Shown piece by piece: positions 8,812 to 16,634 of a stretch of 57,167 nt of DNA. The notes beneath the pieces were generated by a model, which saw only the letters and a program-made list of their open reading frames with translations, did no database searches and had not been told where the DNA came from. A program made the position numbers and the translations under genes. The stretch lies in assembly GCA_001799735.1 (NCBI GenBank), contig MGUA01000005.1:126920-184086 (forward strand), in the 5' to 3' direction. Position 1 is the stretch's first letter, and each line of letters begins with the position of its first letter. The stretch is from Elusimicrobia bacterium GWB2_63_22. Lineage in GTDB: Bacteria > Elusimicrobiota > Elusimicrobia > Elusimicrobiales > UBA9959.

Positions 8812-9419
8812 GACTTGGCCTGGCTGCCGTATTCCCAGGCGGAATATTCCAGCCAGAAATTCCTGAAGAAAGCCTCGAGAAATTCTTCGCGCGTTACTTC
8901 GGCGCCTTTTATTGCCTTCACGCTGACGGCGGTATCGAGCTTGGGCATATTGTTCAGGTTCACGCCCACGCCCAGCAGCAGCCAGCTGGCGTCCTTATTG
9001 ATGGAAGAAGACTCGGTGAGGATGCCGGAGATCTTGAGCCACTTGCGGCGGCGCGGGTGCCAGGCGTAAACGTCGTTGGGCTTCTTGATGCGGGTCTTGA
9101 TGCCGTAGAGGGCAGTGATGGTTTCGGCCACGGCCTCGCCGCTAAGCACACTGAGGTGCGGCAGGAACTTGACGCCGGTCTCGGGCTTGAGCAGCAGCGT
9201 CATGTAGAGCCCGCCCTTGGCGGACTCCCACTCGCGGCCCAGGCGGCCTTTGCCGGCGGTCTGGGTTTCGGCCAGCACCAGCGTCTTCTCGGCGGTGCCT
9301 TCCAGGGCCAGCTCGCGGCCCACGGCCTGGGTGGATTCCACTTCGTCCAGGCAGACTATCTTGCTGACGCCGGGCAGGGTGTCTAAATTCAGGGTGGGGC
9401 AAGCGCAGGTTTTGGTCAT
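8808..9419 (-). CDS. birA: Biotin-[acetyl-CoA-carboxylase] ligase, catalytic domain only
   Basis: 203 residues. The biotin protein ligase fold is shown by DEVESTQAVGRELA, ETQTAGKGRLGREW (biotinyl-5'-AMP binding loop) and GGLYMTLLLKP, then IKKPNDVY and LLLGVGVNLNN. There is no N-terminal DNA-binding domain, so it is a class I enzyme that only attaches biotin to carrier proteins. It overlaps nadC by 4 nt at its start and queG by 4 nt at its end, so all three cofactor genes are translationally coupled. Confidence 0.9.
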   Translation of the reverse strand: MTKTCACPTLNLDTLPGVSKIVCLDEVESTQAVGRELALEGTAEKTLVLAETQTAGKGRLGREWESAKGGLYMTLLLKPETGVKFLPHLSVLSGEAVAETITALYGIKTRIKKPNDVYAWHPRRRKWLKISGILTESSSINKDASWLLLGVGVNLNNMPKLDTAVSVKAIKGAEVTREEFLEAFFRNFWLEYSAWEYGSQAKS

Positions 9420-10264
9420 TTGGTCCTCACTTCGAAAGAGATATCCAGCGGTTTGGCGCCGCTGGTGATGGAGCCGACGGAAATGCGGTCGGCCCCGAGT
9501 TTTGCATAGCGGGCGGCCATTTTAAGGTCCACGCCGCCGGAGATCTCCACTTCGGGCCGCTTGCCTTTGTGGGCGCGTATCAGGGCTATGGCCGTCCGCA
9601 TGGCCGCGTAGTCCATATTGTCCAGCATTACCACGTCCGCGCCCAGCGGCAGAAAAGCCTTCAACTGGGCGAGATCCTGCACTTCCAATTCTATCTTCAG
9701 GCCGGGTTTGGCCCGGCGCATGGCCGCTATGCGCTGGCCCAGCACCTCAGCCTTGCCGCCTGCGAAAGCCACGTGGTTATCCTTTATCATGGCCATGTCG
9801 TAGAGGCCCAGGCGGTGGTTGCGCCCGCCGCCGCAGACCACGGCGTACTTCTCTACCATCCGCAGGCCGGGCAGGGTTTTGCGGGTGTCGTAAATTTTAG
9901 TGCGGGAGCCTTTAAGGACGGCGGCGAAAAGCGCGGCCCGGGTGGCCACGCCGCTCATATGCTGCATGAAATTGAGAGCCGTGCGTTCGGCGGTAAGGAT
10001 GGAGGCGGGGCCTTCTATCTTCATCAGCACGTCGCCTTTCTTTATGCGCGCGCCTTCTTTTTTGGTTATGGTGACCCTGGAACCGGGGGCGGCCAGGGCG
10101 AAAACGCGCCTGGCAACCTCAAGGCCGCAGACCACGCCGGCGTCCTTGGCCCGCATTTCCCCGTAGAACCGCGTCCCCAAAGGCACAAAGAACCGGGTAG
10201 TAACATCGCCGGTCCCTATATCCTCCTTCAAAGCCGCCTTAATAACGCCGTCGAATTCTTTCAC
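9416..10264 (-). CDS. nadC: Nicotinate-nucleotide pyrophosphorylase (quinolinate phosphoribosyltransferase)
   Basis: 282 residues, start codon GTG 10264. NadC converts quinolinate and PRPP to nicotinate mononucleotide. Visible motifs are ALKEDIGTGDVTTR, ERTALNFMQHMSGVAT, DTRKTLPGLR, KYAVVCGGGRNHR, LGADVVMLDNM and a C-terminal ISGGVDLKMAARYAKLGADRISVG phosphate-binding region (given in parts). All substrate-binding Arg, His and Lys positions appear present. It leads the nadC-birA-queG operon. TAAAAT lies 6 nt before the GTG with no clear Shine-Dalgarno sequence, the same geometry as several other genes here. Confidence 0.92.
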   Translation of the reverse strand: MKEFDGVIKAALKEDIGTGDVTTRFFVPLGTRFYGEMRAKDAGVVCGLEVARRVFALAAPGSRVTITKKEGARIKKGDVLMKIEGPASILTAERTALNFMQHMSGVATRAALFAAVLKGSRTKIYDTRKTLPGLRMVEKYAVVCGGGRNHRLGLYDMAMIKDNHVAFAGGKAEVLGQRIAAMRRAKPGLKIELEVQDLAQLKAFLPLGADVVMLDNMDYAAMRTAIALIRAHKGKRPEVEISGGVDLKMAARYAKLGADRISVGSITSGAKPLDISFEVRTK

Positions 10265-10270
10265 CCCTTA

Positions 10271-10276
10271 ATTTTA
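10271..10276 (-). promoter_or_regulatory. -10-like box directly before nadC
   Basis: TAAAAT on the minus strand ends 6 nt before the GTG start at 10264. The -35 region is weak. The position implies a transcript that starts at the initiation codon. Confidence 0.45.
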
Positions 10277-10302
10277 CCATTTACCAGCCCTCCCAAACCT
10301 GC

Positions 10303-10462
10303 TCCGTCGCCCCGGCGAAAGCCGGGGCCCAGACCCTCCCCTGGATCCCGGCGTTCGCCGGGATGACGAACAATACGCGCCGGGGCGACGAGCCCCCACC
10401 GTCATTCCGGCGAAAGCCGGAATCCAGGCGACCTCGTCATTCCGGCGAAAGCCGGAATCCAG
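10303..10462. repeat. Palindromic repeat cluster, left of the GIY-YIG gene
   Basis: 10303-10390 is an 88-bp block that recurs in direct orientation at 10811-10898 with 4 mismatches. It is followed by two identical 27-bp units, GTCATTCCGGCG..CGGAATCCAG, at 10401-10427 and 10436-10462. The last unit ends immediately before the GIY-YIG stop codon. Confidence 0.9.
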
Positions 10463-10753
10463 TCAAATCAGATCCCCATACAAATCCCGCCAAGCCGGAT
10501 TCCCGCTCTCGATCAAGTCCAGTTTCCAGCGTCGTTTCCAGCCCTTTAGTCTCTTTTCCCTGGCGATGGCCTCCAGCATTTCCGAATGAACTTCGTACCA
10601 GACCAGAAGATGCGCTCCATAGCGTTTCGTGAACCCCTCAACAAGGTCGCTCTTGTGCTCCCAGACTCGTTTAACAAGGTCGGACGTGACACCGACATAC
10701 AGTGTGCCGTTCCGCCTGCTGGCGAGAATGTAAACGCAAGGAAGTTTAGCCAT
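10463..10753 (-). CDS. GIY-YIG domain endonuclease-like protein
   Basis: 96 residues, one GIY-YIG nuclease domain: VYILASRRNGTLYVGVT carries the (V/I)YI..YVG motif, then Arg in LVKRVWEHK, Tyr/Glu in VWYEVHSEMLEAIARE and KRLKGWKRRWKLDLIE. Single-domain members (UvrC/YhbQ-like) are common, and their cellular role is mostly unknown. A GGGGGG run lies 2-8 nt before the ATG, next to TATAAG. The gene fits tightly between palindromic repeats on both sides, including 88-bp direct repeats, so the gene and repeats may form one mobile unit. Confidence 0.85.
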   Translation of the reverse strand: MAKLPCVYILASRRNGTLYVGVTSDLVKRVWEHKSDLVEGFTKRYGAHLLVWYEVHSEMLEAIAREKRLKGWKRRWKLDLIESGNPAWRDLYGDLI

Positions 10754-10767
10754 ATCCCCCCCTTATA

Positions 10768-10898
10768 CTGGATCCCGGCGTTCGCCGGGATGACGGCGGC
10801 TCAACCTCAGTCCGTCGCCCCGGCGAAGGCCGGGGCCCAGGCCCTCCCCTGGATCCCGGCGTTCGCCGGGATGACGAACAATACGCGCCGGGATGACG
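10768..10898. repeat. Palindromic repeat cluster, right of the GIY-YIG gene
   Basis: A 27-bp unit CTGGATCCCGGCG..GGGATGAC at 10768-10794 is followed by the second copy of the 88-bp block at 10811-10898. The block matches 10303-10390 at 84 of 88 positions in the same orientation. Confidence 0.9.
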
Positions 10899-10946
10899 CA
10901 CCTGGGGATATCCTAGCAGGCTACCCCGACAAAGGCATGTCGTCAT

Positions 10947-10978
10947 AAAAAAACCGCCGGGTTTTCCCGGCGGTTTTG
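10947..10978 (-). terminator. Intrinsic terminator of the uvrB-acetyltransferase operon
   Basis: On the minus strand the 11-bp stem AAACCGCCGGG / CCCGGCGGTTT closes a 4-nt AAAA loop and runs into a T7 tract. It lies 15 nt after the stop codon at 10994. Confidence 0.85.
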
Positions 10979-10993
10979 TTGTCCCGACCCAAC

Positions 10994-11929
10994 TTATACA
11001 GCGCGCATTTTGATGAAGATGGCGTCTTCGGAAACCTGGACAAAGCCCAGGGATTTATAGAGTTTCTGTGCCCCGGGGTTTATCTTGAACACTCCCAACC
11101 CCACAGGGAGCCCCCGGCCGCGGGCCTCGGCCAACAACCCTTTGATCAGTTGCGTGCCGATGCCTTTGCCCTGGTACTCCGGAAGAATGGCTATATCGGC
11201 CAGCTGCACATGAGTATCATAACGGCACACGTAGAGATAGCCTGCGTCAACCCCGTCGAAGACTATGATCTCCAGCAAGCCGGTATCGAAATCCTTCCTG
11301 TGTTCGGCACGTTGCCAGGCGTCGTCCCACTTGCCCCAGATCTTTTCTATGTTCGCCTTGTAAGCCCGTTCCTTGGCCCGGTAGGTGAACTCAAAATCAG
11401 CCTCGGCGGCTTTTCGTGTAGAAATTCTCTCCTGCTTTTGGGATAGGAACTTGCCCGCTACGTAACGGCACGCCCCGCCGAAGCAGCCCATAACCGCCGC
11501 CAGGACGCCCAGCCAGAAGACTATGGCCGCGAGGAGGCCGGCTTTTTCGCTTTCGGAGCCCAGGGACGCGGCGGCCAGCAGCAGCAGCACCAGGGCAGGG
11601 AATGCCGCCGCTTTCAGACCCCTCTTAAGCGAGTCGAGAAAACTTTTTGCCCCTCCGGAGAGAGCCGCGCCCGTGACCAGGCTTATGAGCGGCGAGCCGA
11701 TACCGATCACCATAAGAACCGGCATTAACAGTTCTATGTTTTCGGTCGAACTTCCCTCGGCGGACGCCCCCATGTACTCCGGAAGCGTTAACAGCAGAAA
11801 AAACAGGCCGGAGCCCAAAGCCCAGCAGATAAGGGTCCAGACCGCGCCCCGGGCGACGATGGACTCCCGGTAGGAGAAGCGGCCCCAGGCGGCCGCAACC
11901 CGGCTGAGGGTCGGAAGGGAATCGGTCAT
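10994..11929 (-). CDS. GNAT-family acetyltransferase fused to an N-terminal membrane domain
   Basis: 311 residues. Residues 28-165 hold about four hydrophobic segments (for example WTLICWALGSGLFFLLLTL, LMPVLMVIGIGSPLISLV, AAFPALVLLLLAAASL, LLAAIVFWLGVLAAVMGCF). Residues 175-311 form a GNAT domain with the acetyl-CoA loop LPEYQGKGIGTQLIKGLL and the C-terminal NPGAQKLYKSLGFVQ. The first codon overlaps the uvrB stop by 4 nt, so it is coupled to uvrB, and a terminator follows. The substrate is unknown. A membrane-embedded N-terminus on a GNAT enzyme is uncommon and suggests a membrane-associated target such as a lipid, glycan or exported peptide precursor. Confidence 0.8.
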   Translation of the reverse strand: MTDSLPTLSRVAAAWGRFSYRESIVARGAVWTLICWALGSGLFFLLLTLPEYMGASAEGSSTENIELLMPVLMVIGIGSPLISLVTGAALSGGAKSFLDSLKRGLKAAAFPALVLLLLAAASLGSESEKAGLLAAIVFWLGVLAAVMGCFGGACRYVAGKFLSQKQERISTRKAAEADFEFTYRAKERAYKANIEKIWGKWDDAWQRAEHRKDFDTGLLEIIVFDGVDAGYLYVCRYDTHVQLADIAILPEYQGKGIGTQLIKGLLAEARGRGLPVGLGVFKINPGAQKLYKSLGFVQVSEDAIFIKMRAV

Positions 11930-13947
11930 TTAGCACCCCTTTTTTTAGCGCCGCCCTTTCCTTTTACCCCGGCCATTTCGCGTATCTCAAAGAGGCGGTC
12001 GCGCAGTTCGGTGGCCAGCTCGAAGTCCAGGTTGTCGGCGGCTTCCTTCATGCGGCGCTCCACCTCGGCGGCCAGCGCCTTCACCCCGGCCTTGGGCAGG
12101 CCGGGCGGCAGCGGCTCGGCCACCATGATGCCCTGCCGCTTGGCCTGGGTGCGCAGCTCCTCGAATTCTATGAATTTCTTGATGATGGTCTTGGGTTCTA
12201 TGCCGTACTTTTTATTGTGGGCCAGCTGCCGGTCGCGGCGGCGCTTCATTTCGGCTATGGCCCGCTCCATGGAGCCGGTCATGCGGTCGGCGAAAAGAAT
12301 AACCTCGCCGCACAGGTTGCGGGCGGCGCGGCCGGAGATCTGTATCAGGGTGGTCTCGCTGCGCAGGAAGCCCTCGTTGTCGGCGTTAAGGATGGCCACC
12401 AGCGTAACCTCGGGGATGTCCAGGCCCTCCCGCAGCAGGTTGATGCCCACCAGCGCGTCGAACTCGCCCTTGCGGAAAGCGGACAGGATATCCAGCCGCT
12501 CCAGCGTGTCCATGTCGGAGTGCATGTACTTGGCCTTCAGGCCCTTCTCGCGCAGGAAGGAGCTCAGGTCCTCGGCCGTCTTCTTGGTAAGCGTCAGCAC
12601 CAGGGTGCGCTCGTGCCTGGCCGCGCGTTTTTCTATCTCGGCGGTCAGCGCCTTTATCTGGCCGGTCACGGGCAGGATCTTTATAACCGGGTCCACCAAA
12701 CCGGTGGGGCGGATGATGAGGTCGACGATATCCTGTTTGGCGCAGTTGGCCAGCTCGTAAGGGCCGGGCGTGGCGGACACAAAGACGGTAGCCGGCCGCA
12801 GGGCCTCGAACTCGTCGAACTTGAGCGGCCGGTTGTCCAGCGCCGACGGCAGACGGAAGCCGAAATCCACCAGCGTCTGCTTGCGCGCGCGGTCGCCGGC
12901 GTACATGCCGCGGATCTGCGGCACGGTCACGTGGGACTCGTCTATGAACAGCAGGAAATCCTTCTTAAAGTAATCGAACAGGCAATCTGGCCTGCTGCCC
13001 GCCGGGCGGCCGGCCAGGTGGCGGGAATAGTTCTCCACGCCGCTGCAGAAACCGGTCTGGCGTATCATCTCCAGGTCGTAGCGCACCCGCTGGCCCAGGC
13101 GCTCGGCCTCCAGCAGTTTCCCCTCCCCTTTCAGCACGGCCAGGCGCGCGGCCAACTCGGCCTCTATATTGGCCGTGGCCGCCTCTATCTCGCCGGTGGT
13201 GGAGACAAAATGTTTGGCCGGGAAAACGGAGATCTCGCCCAGTTCCCGTATAGTGTCGCCGGTCAGCGGGTTTATTTCCTTGATGGACTCCACAATGTCG
13301 CCCAGCTCCACCCGCCAGGCAGTTTCGGAATCGCCGGGGAAGATGTCCAGGTTGGCGCCGCGCAGGCGGAAGCAGCCGCGCCTGAAATCCATCTCGTTGC
13401 GGTCGTAATGGATATTCACCAGGAAACGGCTGAATTCCTTCCTGTCGGCCTTCTGCCCTTTCTTTATGGTCAGGCAGAGCTCGGAGAAGTTCTCCGGCGA
13501 GCCGATATTGTAGATGCAGGACACCGAGGCCACCACTATGGTGTCCGGCCTGGTAAGGATGGAGGTAGTAGCCTTCAGCCGCAGCTTGTCTATGTGATCG
13601 TTGATCGAGGAATCCTTCTCGATGTACGTATCGGTGGAAGGAATGTAGGCCTCGGGCTGGTAATAGTCGTAATAGGATACGAAGTATTCCACCGCGTTCT
13701 CGGGGAAGAAGGTTTTGAACTCGGAGTAGAGCTGGGCGGCCAGCACTTTGTTGGGCGAGATAATGAGCGCGGGCCGCTGCAGCCGCTCTATGGCAGCGGC
13801 CACGGCGAAGGTTTTGCCAGAGCCGGTAACGCCCAACAGCGTCTGGTTGGCCTTGCCGGCCTTTATGCCGGCGCAGAGCGCGTCTATAGCTCCCGGCTGG
13901 TCGCCGGCCGGCTTGAACGGCGCTACAAGCTTGAACCTTCCTTCCAT
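11926..13947 (-). CDS. uvrB: Excinuclease ABC subunit B
   Basis: 673 residues, full length. UvrB verifies DNA damage in nucleotide excision repair with UvrA and UvrC. Walker A is GVTGSGKT at residues 39-46; the beta-hairpin segment [20 protein letters not shown] follows; helicase motif II is [11 protein letters not shown], motif V is [10 protein letters not shown], motif VI is QISGRAARN. The C-terminal UVR motif is in [25 protein letters not shown] sits 6 nt before the ATG with no Shine-Dalgarno sequence, and it shares a short divergent promoter region with ispH. It is coupled to the membrane-GNAT gene by a 4-nt overlap. Confidence 0.97.
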   Translation of the reverse strand: MEGRFKLVAPFKPAGDQPGAIDALCAGIKAGKANQTLLGVTGSGKTFAVAAAIERLQRPALIISPNKVLAAQLYSEFKTFFPENAVEYFVSYYDYYQPEAYIPSTDTYIEKDSSINDHIDKLRLKATTSILTRPDTIVVASVSCIYNIGSPENFSELCLTIKKGQKADRKEFSRFLVNIHYDRNEMDFRRGCFRLRGANLDIFPGDSETAWRVELGDIVESIKEINPLTGDTIRELGEISVFPAKHFVSTTGEIEAATANIEAELAARLAVLKGEGKLLEAERLGQRVRYDLEMIRQTGFCSGVENYSRHLAGRPAGSRPDCLFDYFKKDFLLFIDESHVTVPQIRGMYAGDRARKQTLVDFGFRLPSALDNRPLKFDEFEALRPATVFVSATPGPYELANCAKQDIVDLIIRPTGLVDPVIKILPVTGQIKALTAEIEKRAARHERTLVLTLTKKTAEDLSSFLREKGLKAKYMHSDMDTLERLDILSAFRKGEFDALVGINLLREGLDIPEVTLVAILNADNEGFLRSETTLIQISGRAARNLCGEVILFADRMTGSMERAIAEMKRRRDRQLAHNKKYGIEPKTIIKKFIEFEELRTQAKRQGIMVAEPLPPGLPKAGVKALAAEVERRMKEAADNLDFELATELRDRLFEIREMAGVKGKGGAKKRGAK

Positions 13948-13953
13948 ACAAAG

Positions 13954-13980
13954 ATTCTACCAATTTGAAAATGATAGAAT
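13954..13980. promoter_or_regulatory. Divergent -10 boxes of uvrB and ispH
   Basis: Only 42 nt separate the two start codons. Minus strand: TAGAAT at 13959-13954, 6 nt before the uvrB ATG. Plus strand: TAGAAT at 13975-13980, 9 nt before the ispH ATG. Neither gene has a purine-rich ribosome binding site, so both messages are probably leaderless or nearly so. The -35 regions are weak. Confidence 0.5.
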
Positions 13981-13989
13981 TGCCTTGTC

Positions 13990-15705
13990 ATGGCGAAGAA
14001 AATACAGATCACGGTGGCCAAAAGCGCCGGCTTTTGCCCCGGCGTGAAGAACGCCATAGACAAAGTGCTGGAGCTCGCCAAGCACAGCAACAAGGCCATC
14101 TACACCCTCGGCCCGCTTATCCACAACAAGCAGGTCATCGAGACCCTCAAAGAAAAGAACATCCGCTCCGTGGGCTCCGTGAAGGAGATAAAGGACAAGG
14201 ACGCCATCCTGGTGATCCGCGCCCACGGCATTCCGCCCGAAGAGGAAGCCCGCATCCGCTCGCTGCACGCCGACGTGGTGGACGCCACCTGCCCGCTGGT
14301 AAAGCACGTGCAGGAGAACATCCGGACCTACGCAAAGAAAGGCTATGCCACCATTATAGTGGGCGACAAGGACCACGCCGAAGTGCTGGGCCTGATGGGC
14401 TACACCGAAGGCCGCGGCTACGTGGTAAGCGGGCCTGAGGAAGTTAAGGCCCTCCCCCGCCTGGAGAAGGCCAACATAGTGGCCCAGACCACACAGGAGG
14501 GCGACGTCTTCCTGGCGGCCGCCGGCGAGGCGCGCCGGATAGCCGGCGAGCTGGCCGTGTCCAACACCATCTGCAATCCCACCAGGATGCGGCAGAAAGA
14601 GACGATGGAATTCTCTAAGGGCGCGGACCTGGTGATAGTGGTGGGCGGCAAGAATTCCGCCAACACCGCGCGCCTGTTCCAGATCTGCCAACCCCTGGCG
14701 CGGCGCGCCGTGCACATTGAGCGGGAAGACGAGCTGAAAAAAGAACTGTTCCAGGGCGCGTCAAAAATTTTCATAACCGCCGGAGCCTCCACCCCCACCT
14801 GGATGATAGAGAAAGTGCTGGAGAAGGCCCGCGAGCTGGCCGAGCACAAGGAAAACCCGCTCCTCGAAAACCTCGTCTTCGCCTGGAAGCTGGTAGTTAC
14901 CGGCTCGCTCTACACCGCCACCGCCGCCGTGGCCCTGACCTACGTCTGCATGAAGCTGGAAGGCGTCCCGGTCTCTAAAAAGCTGCTGCTGATGGCCGGG
15001 CTGTTCGCCTTCAGCCTGCACATGGCAAACCGCGCCGCGGAAAAAGGCGCGGCCGCCCCGGACAAGGCCAGGGCGCTGCTGTTCGTAAAATACCGCGTCG
15101 CCTCGCGCTTTACCGCCCTGCTCTGCGGGGCCGCGGCCATCTTCCTGTCGGCCGCGCTGGGCTGGCAGGTTTTCCTGGCTACAGCTTTCTTCTGGTTCGC
15201 TGGCATGCTCTACCCTTTCAAACTGCCGCTGGGGCTTGAGCGGTTCGGCAATTTCCCGGCCTCCAAGGATATTGTGACGGCGCTGGGCTGGGCCTTCATG
15301 TGCGCCTACGCGCCCGGCCTCTGGCACGAGGGCGGCATGAGCAGCGCCACCCAGCTGGCGGTGGTCTTCGCCTTCCTGCTGGTCTTCACGCGGTCGGTGC
15401 TGTTCGGCGTGAGCCACGCGCACGGCGACCTGATAGTGGGCAAGGAAAATTTCTACAAGGCGGCGGGGCAGCGGTTCACCTATTTAACGCTGTTCGCCAT
15501 CTTCATAGTGCTGGCGGGCATACTGATAACGCTTAAAGGGGCCGGCTGGCAGCCCGAGCTGGCGGCGGCCCTGCTGACCGGCCTGTTCTACTACCTCGGG
15601 ATAATGCTGTTCTTCTACTTCGGCAAACCGCCGGAACACATCCTGGCCGAGACCCTGATAGACACCCAATTCATAATCCTGGCCCTGCTGGCCTACGCCG
15701 TATAA
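13990..15705 (+). CDS. ispH: IspH (HMBPP reductase) fused to a UbiA-like membrane domain
   Basis: 571 residues, about twice the usual 280-320. Residues 1-285 are a complete IspH: GFCPGVKNA (C16), DATCPLVKHV (C101) and NTICNPTRMRQ (C195) supply the three [4Fe-4S] cysteines, with IRAHGIPP and the late TAGASTPTWMI. IspH makes IPP and DMAPP in the MEP pathway. Residues 300-571 contain about eight hydrophobic segments and resemble a UbiA prenyltransferase: SHAHGDLIVGKENF looks like the second Asp-rich region (GDxxxG), while the usual NDxxDxxxD is replaced by NRAAEKGAAAPDKARA. The joined reading frame suggests that isoprenoid precursor production is linked to a membrane prenyl-transfer step; the second activity is inference. 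Confidence 0.9.
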   Translation: MAKKIQITVAKSAGFCPGVKNAIDKVLELAKHSNKAIYTLGPLIHNKQVIETLKEKNIRSVGSVKEIKDKDAILVIRAHGIPPEEEARIRSLHADVVDATCPLVKHVQENIRTYAKKGYATIIVGDKDHAEVLGLMGYTEGRGYVVSGPEEVKALPRLEKANIVAQTTQEGDVFLAAAGEARRIAGELAVSNTICNPTRMRQKETMEFSKGADLVIVVGGKNSANTARLFQICQPLARRAVHIEREDELKKELFQGASKIFITAGASTPTWMIEKVLEKARELAEHKENPLLENLVFAWKLVVTGSLYTATAAVALTYVCMKLEGVPVSKKLLLMAGLFAFSLHMANRAAEKGAAAPDKARALLFVKYRVASRFTALLCGAAAIFLSAALGWQVFLATAFFWFAGMLYPFKLPLGLERFGNFPASKDIVTALGWAFMCAYAPGLWHEGGMSSATQLAVVFAFLLVFTRSVLFGVSHAHGDLIVGKENFYKAAGQRFTYLTLFAIFIVLAGILITLKGAGWQPELAAALLTGLFYYLGIMLFFYFGKPPEHILAETLIDTQFIILALLAYAV

Positions 15706-15707
15706 AT

Positions 15708-15785
15708 AAATAGGGACAGCGCCCTATTTTCAGGCGCCGTCCCTGTTATTATATATAAGGGGAAATAGGGCGCTGTCCCTATTTT
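15708..15785. repeat. Terminal inverted repeat element of 78 bp
   Basis: A 23-bp sequence beginning AAATAGGGACAGCGCCC at 15708-15730 is repeated inverted at 15763-15785, with a 32-bp AT-rich centre holding a partial GCCGTCCCTG copy. GGGACAG..CCCTATTT inverted repeats of this style occur as non-autonomous elements in many genomes. It overlaps the sigma-factor stop codon and sits in the convergent gap, where it may also work as a terminator. Confidence 0.8.
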
Positions 15786-16314
15786 ATGAGAGTTCCTTTT
15801 TGAGGGTCTGGCGGGCGCGGAAGAGGCGGGTTTTGAAGGCGGGCACGGTGATCTTGAGCACGTTGGCGGCCTCTTCCATGGAGAGGCCCTGTATGTCGGC
15901 CAGGGTGACGGCCAGGCGGTAATCCACGGAGAGTTTGGAGAGCGCTTTGGCCACGCTCTCGGAAAGGTCTTTTTTTCTGACGTCCTCGGCGTGGGTGAGG
16001 TCCTGCATTTCGGCCAGGTCTTCCAGGCTGACCAGTTTTTCGCTCTTCTTCTTGCGGTACTTCATCCAGCAGTTATTGGCGGCTATGCGGTACAGCCAGG
16101 TGCCGAAGCCGGACTTGCCTTTGAACTTGGAGATGTTCTTGAAGGCGGAGATGAAGGTTTCCTGGTAGACGTCGTCGGCTTCCGACTTGAGCCCCAGGCA
16201 GACGTAGTTGGCCAGGCCGTAGATCTTGTCCTGGTATTTTTTTACCAGCGACTCAAAGCTGGCCGTGTCGCCGGCCTGGGCCTTGGCAATGAGTTCCGCG
16301 TCGTTTTTGTCCAT
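15784..16314 (-). CDS. RNA polymerase sigma factor, ECF (RpoE-like) family
   Basis: 176 residues with region 2 (residues 22-88: ESLVKKYQDKIYGLANY, DDVYQETFISAFKNI, FGTWLYRIAANNCW) and region 4 (residues 122-174: LSVDYRLAVTLADIQGLSMEE and VLKITVPAFKTRLFRARQ). The linker holds KKKSEKLVSLEDL. No anti-sigma gene lies next to it, so its control is not evident. TATAAT on the minus strand ends 6 nt before the ATG. The promoter set it recognises cannot be deduced from the window. Confidence 0.92.
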   Translation of the reverse strand: MDKNDAELIAKAQAGDTASFESLVKKYQDKIYGLANYVCLGLKSEADDVYQETFISAFKNISKFKGKSGFGTWLYRIAANNCWMKYRKKKSEKLVSLEDLAEMQDLTHAEDVRKKDLSESVAKALSKLSVDYRLAVTLADIQGLSMEEAANVLKITVPAFKTRLFRARQTLKKELS

Positions 16315-16320
16315 ACACCC

Positions 16321-16326
16321 ATTATA
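16321..16326 (-). promoter_or_regulatory. Perfect -10 box directly before the ECF sigma gene
   Basis: TATAAT (minus strand, 16326-16321) is followed by 6 nt and then ATG 16314. No Shine-Dalgarno sequence exists. The -35 region is weak (GCGGAA at 17-18 nt). Confidence 0.55.
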
Positions 16327-16361
16327 AAAAATTGTAGAATAGATTCCGCAGAATTATTAAC

Positions 16362-16433
16362 GCGCAGTTAGCTCAGCGGTAGAGCGCCTCTCTTACACAG
16401 AGGATGTCACAGGTTCAAATCCTGTACTGCGCA
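16362..16433 (+). tRNA. tRNA-Val (anticodon UAC)
   Basis: Full cloverleaf of 72 nt: acceptor GCGCAGT/ACTGCGC with discriminator A, D arm GCTC..GAGC, anticodon stem CCTCT/AGAGG with loop CTTACAC (anticodon TAC at 16394-16396) and T arm ACAGG-TTCAAAT-CCTGT. CCA is not encoded. Confidence 0.97.
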
Positions 16434-16634
16434 TATATTTTTTAACAGTGCGCAGTAAGCAAGCCATAATTATGGCTTGCGTCAGGATTTGAAAGCCGGA
16501 CCTGCGAGGGCAGCAGCCCGCAGCAGGGAGGCGGGGTCGCGGGGCCGGGCGAGCGACGGCGAGCACGGAACCCGTGACAAAATCCTGTACCGAATAACTA
16601 TTCACTCCAAAATCCAACCCCAGGGGAGCCCAAA
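16434..16634. other. Spacer with tRNA-Val-derived repeat fragments
   Basis: TGCGCAGTA at 16449-16457 is the exact reverse complement of the tRNA end TACTGCGCA (16425-16433), with 15 nt between them. TCAGGATTTGA (16481-16491) is an inverted near-copy of the T arm, and AAATCCTGTAC (16580-16590) is a direct copy of 16417-16427. A separate palindrome GCAAGCCATAATTATGGCTTGC-like stem lies at about 16458-16479. No gene is seen. The pattern could be left over from an element that once used this tRNA, or could form processing hairpins. Confidence 0.45.

Noticed and set aside
10303-10898. Repeat units as a CRISPR array
   Set aside because: Units are palindromes with irregular spacing and similar flanks, no unique spacers and no cas genes.
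12217-13968. Long open frame on the plus strand opposite uvrB
   Set aside because: It mirrors uvrB codons; high GC removes stop codons from the complement. No start signal, no family features, and uvrB is certain.
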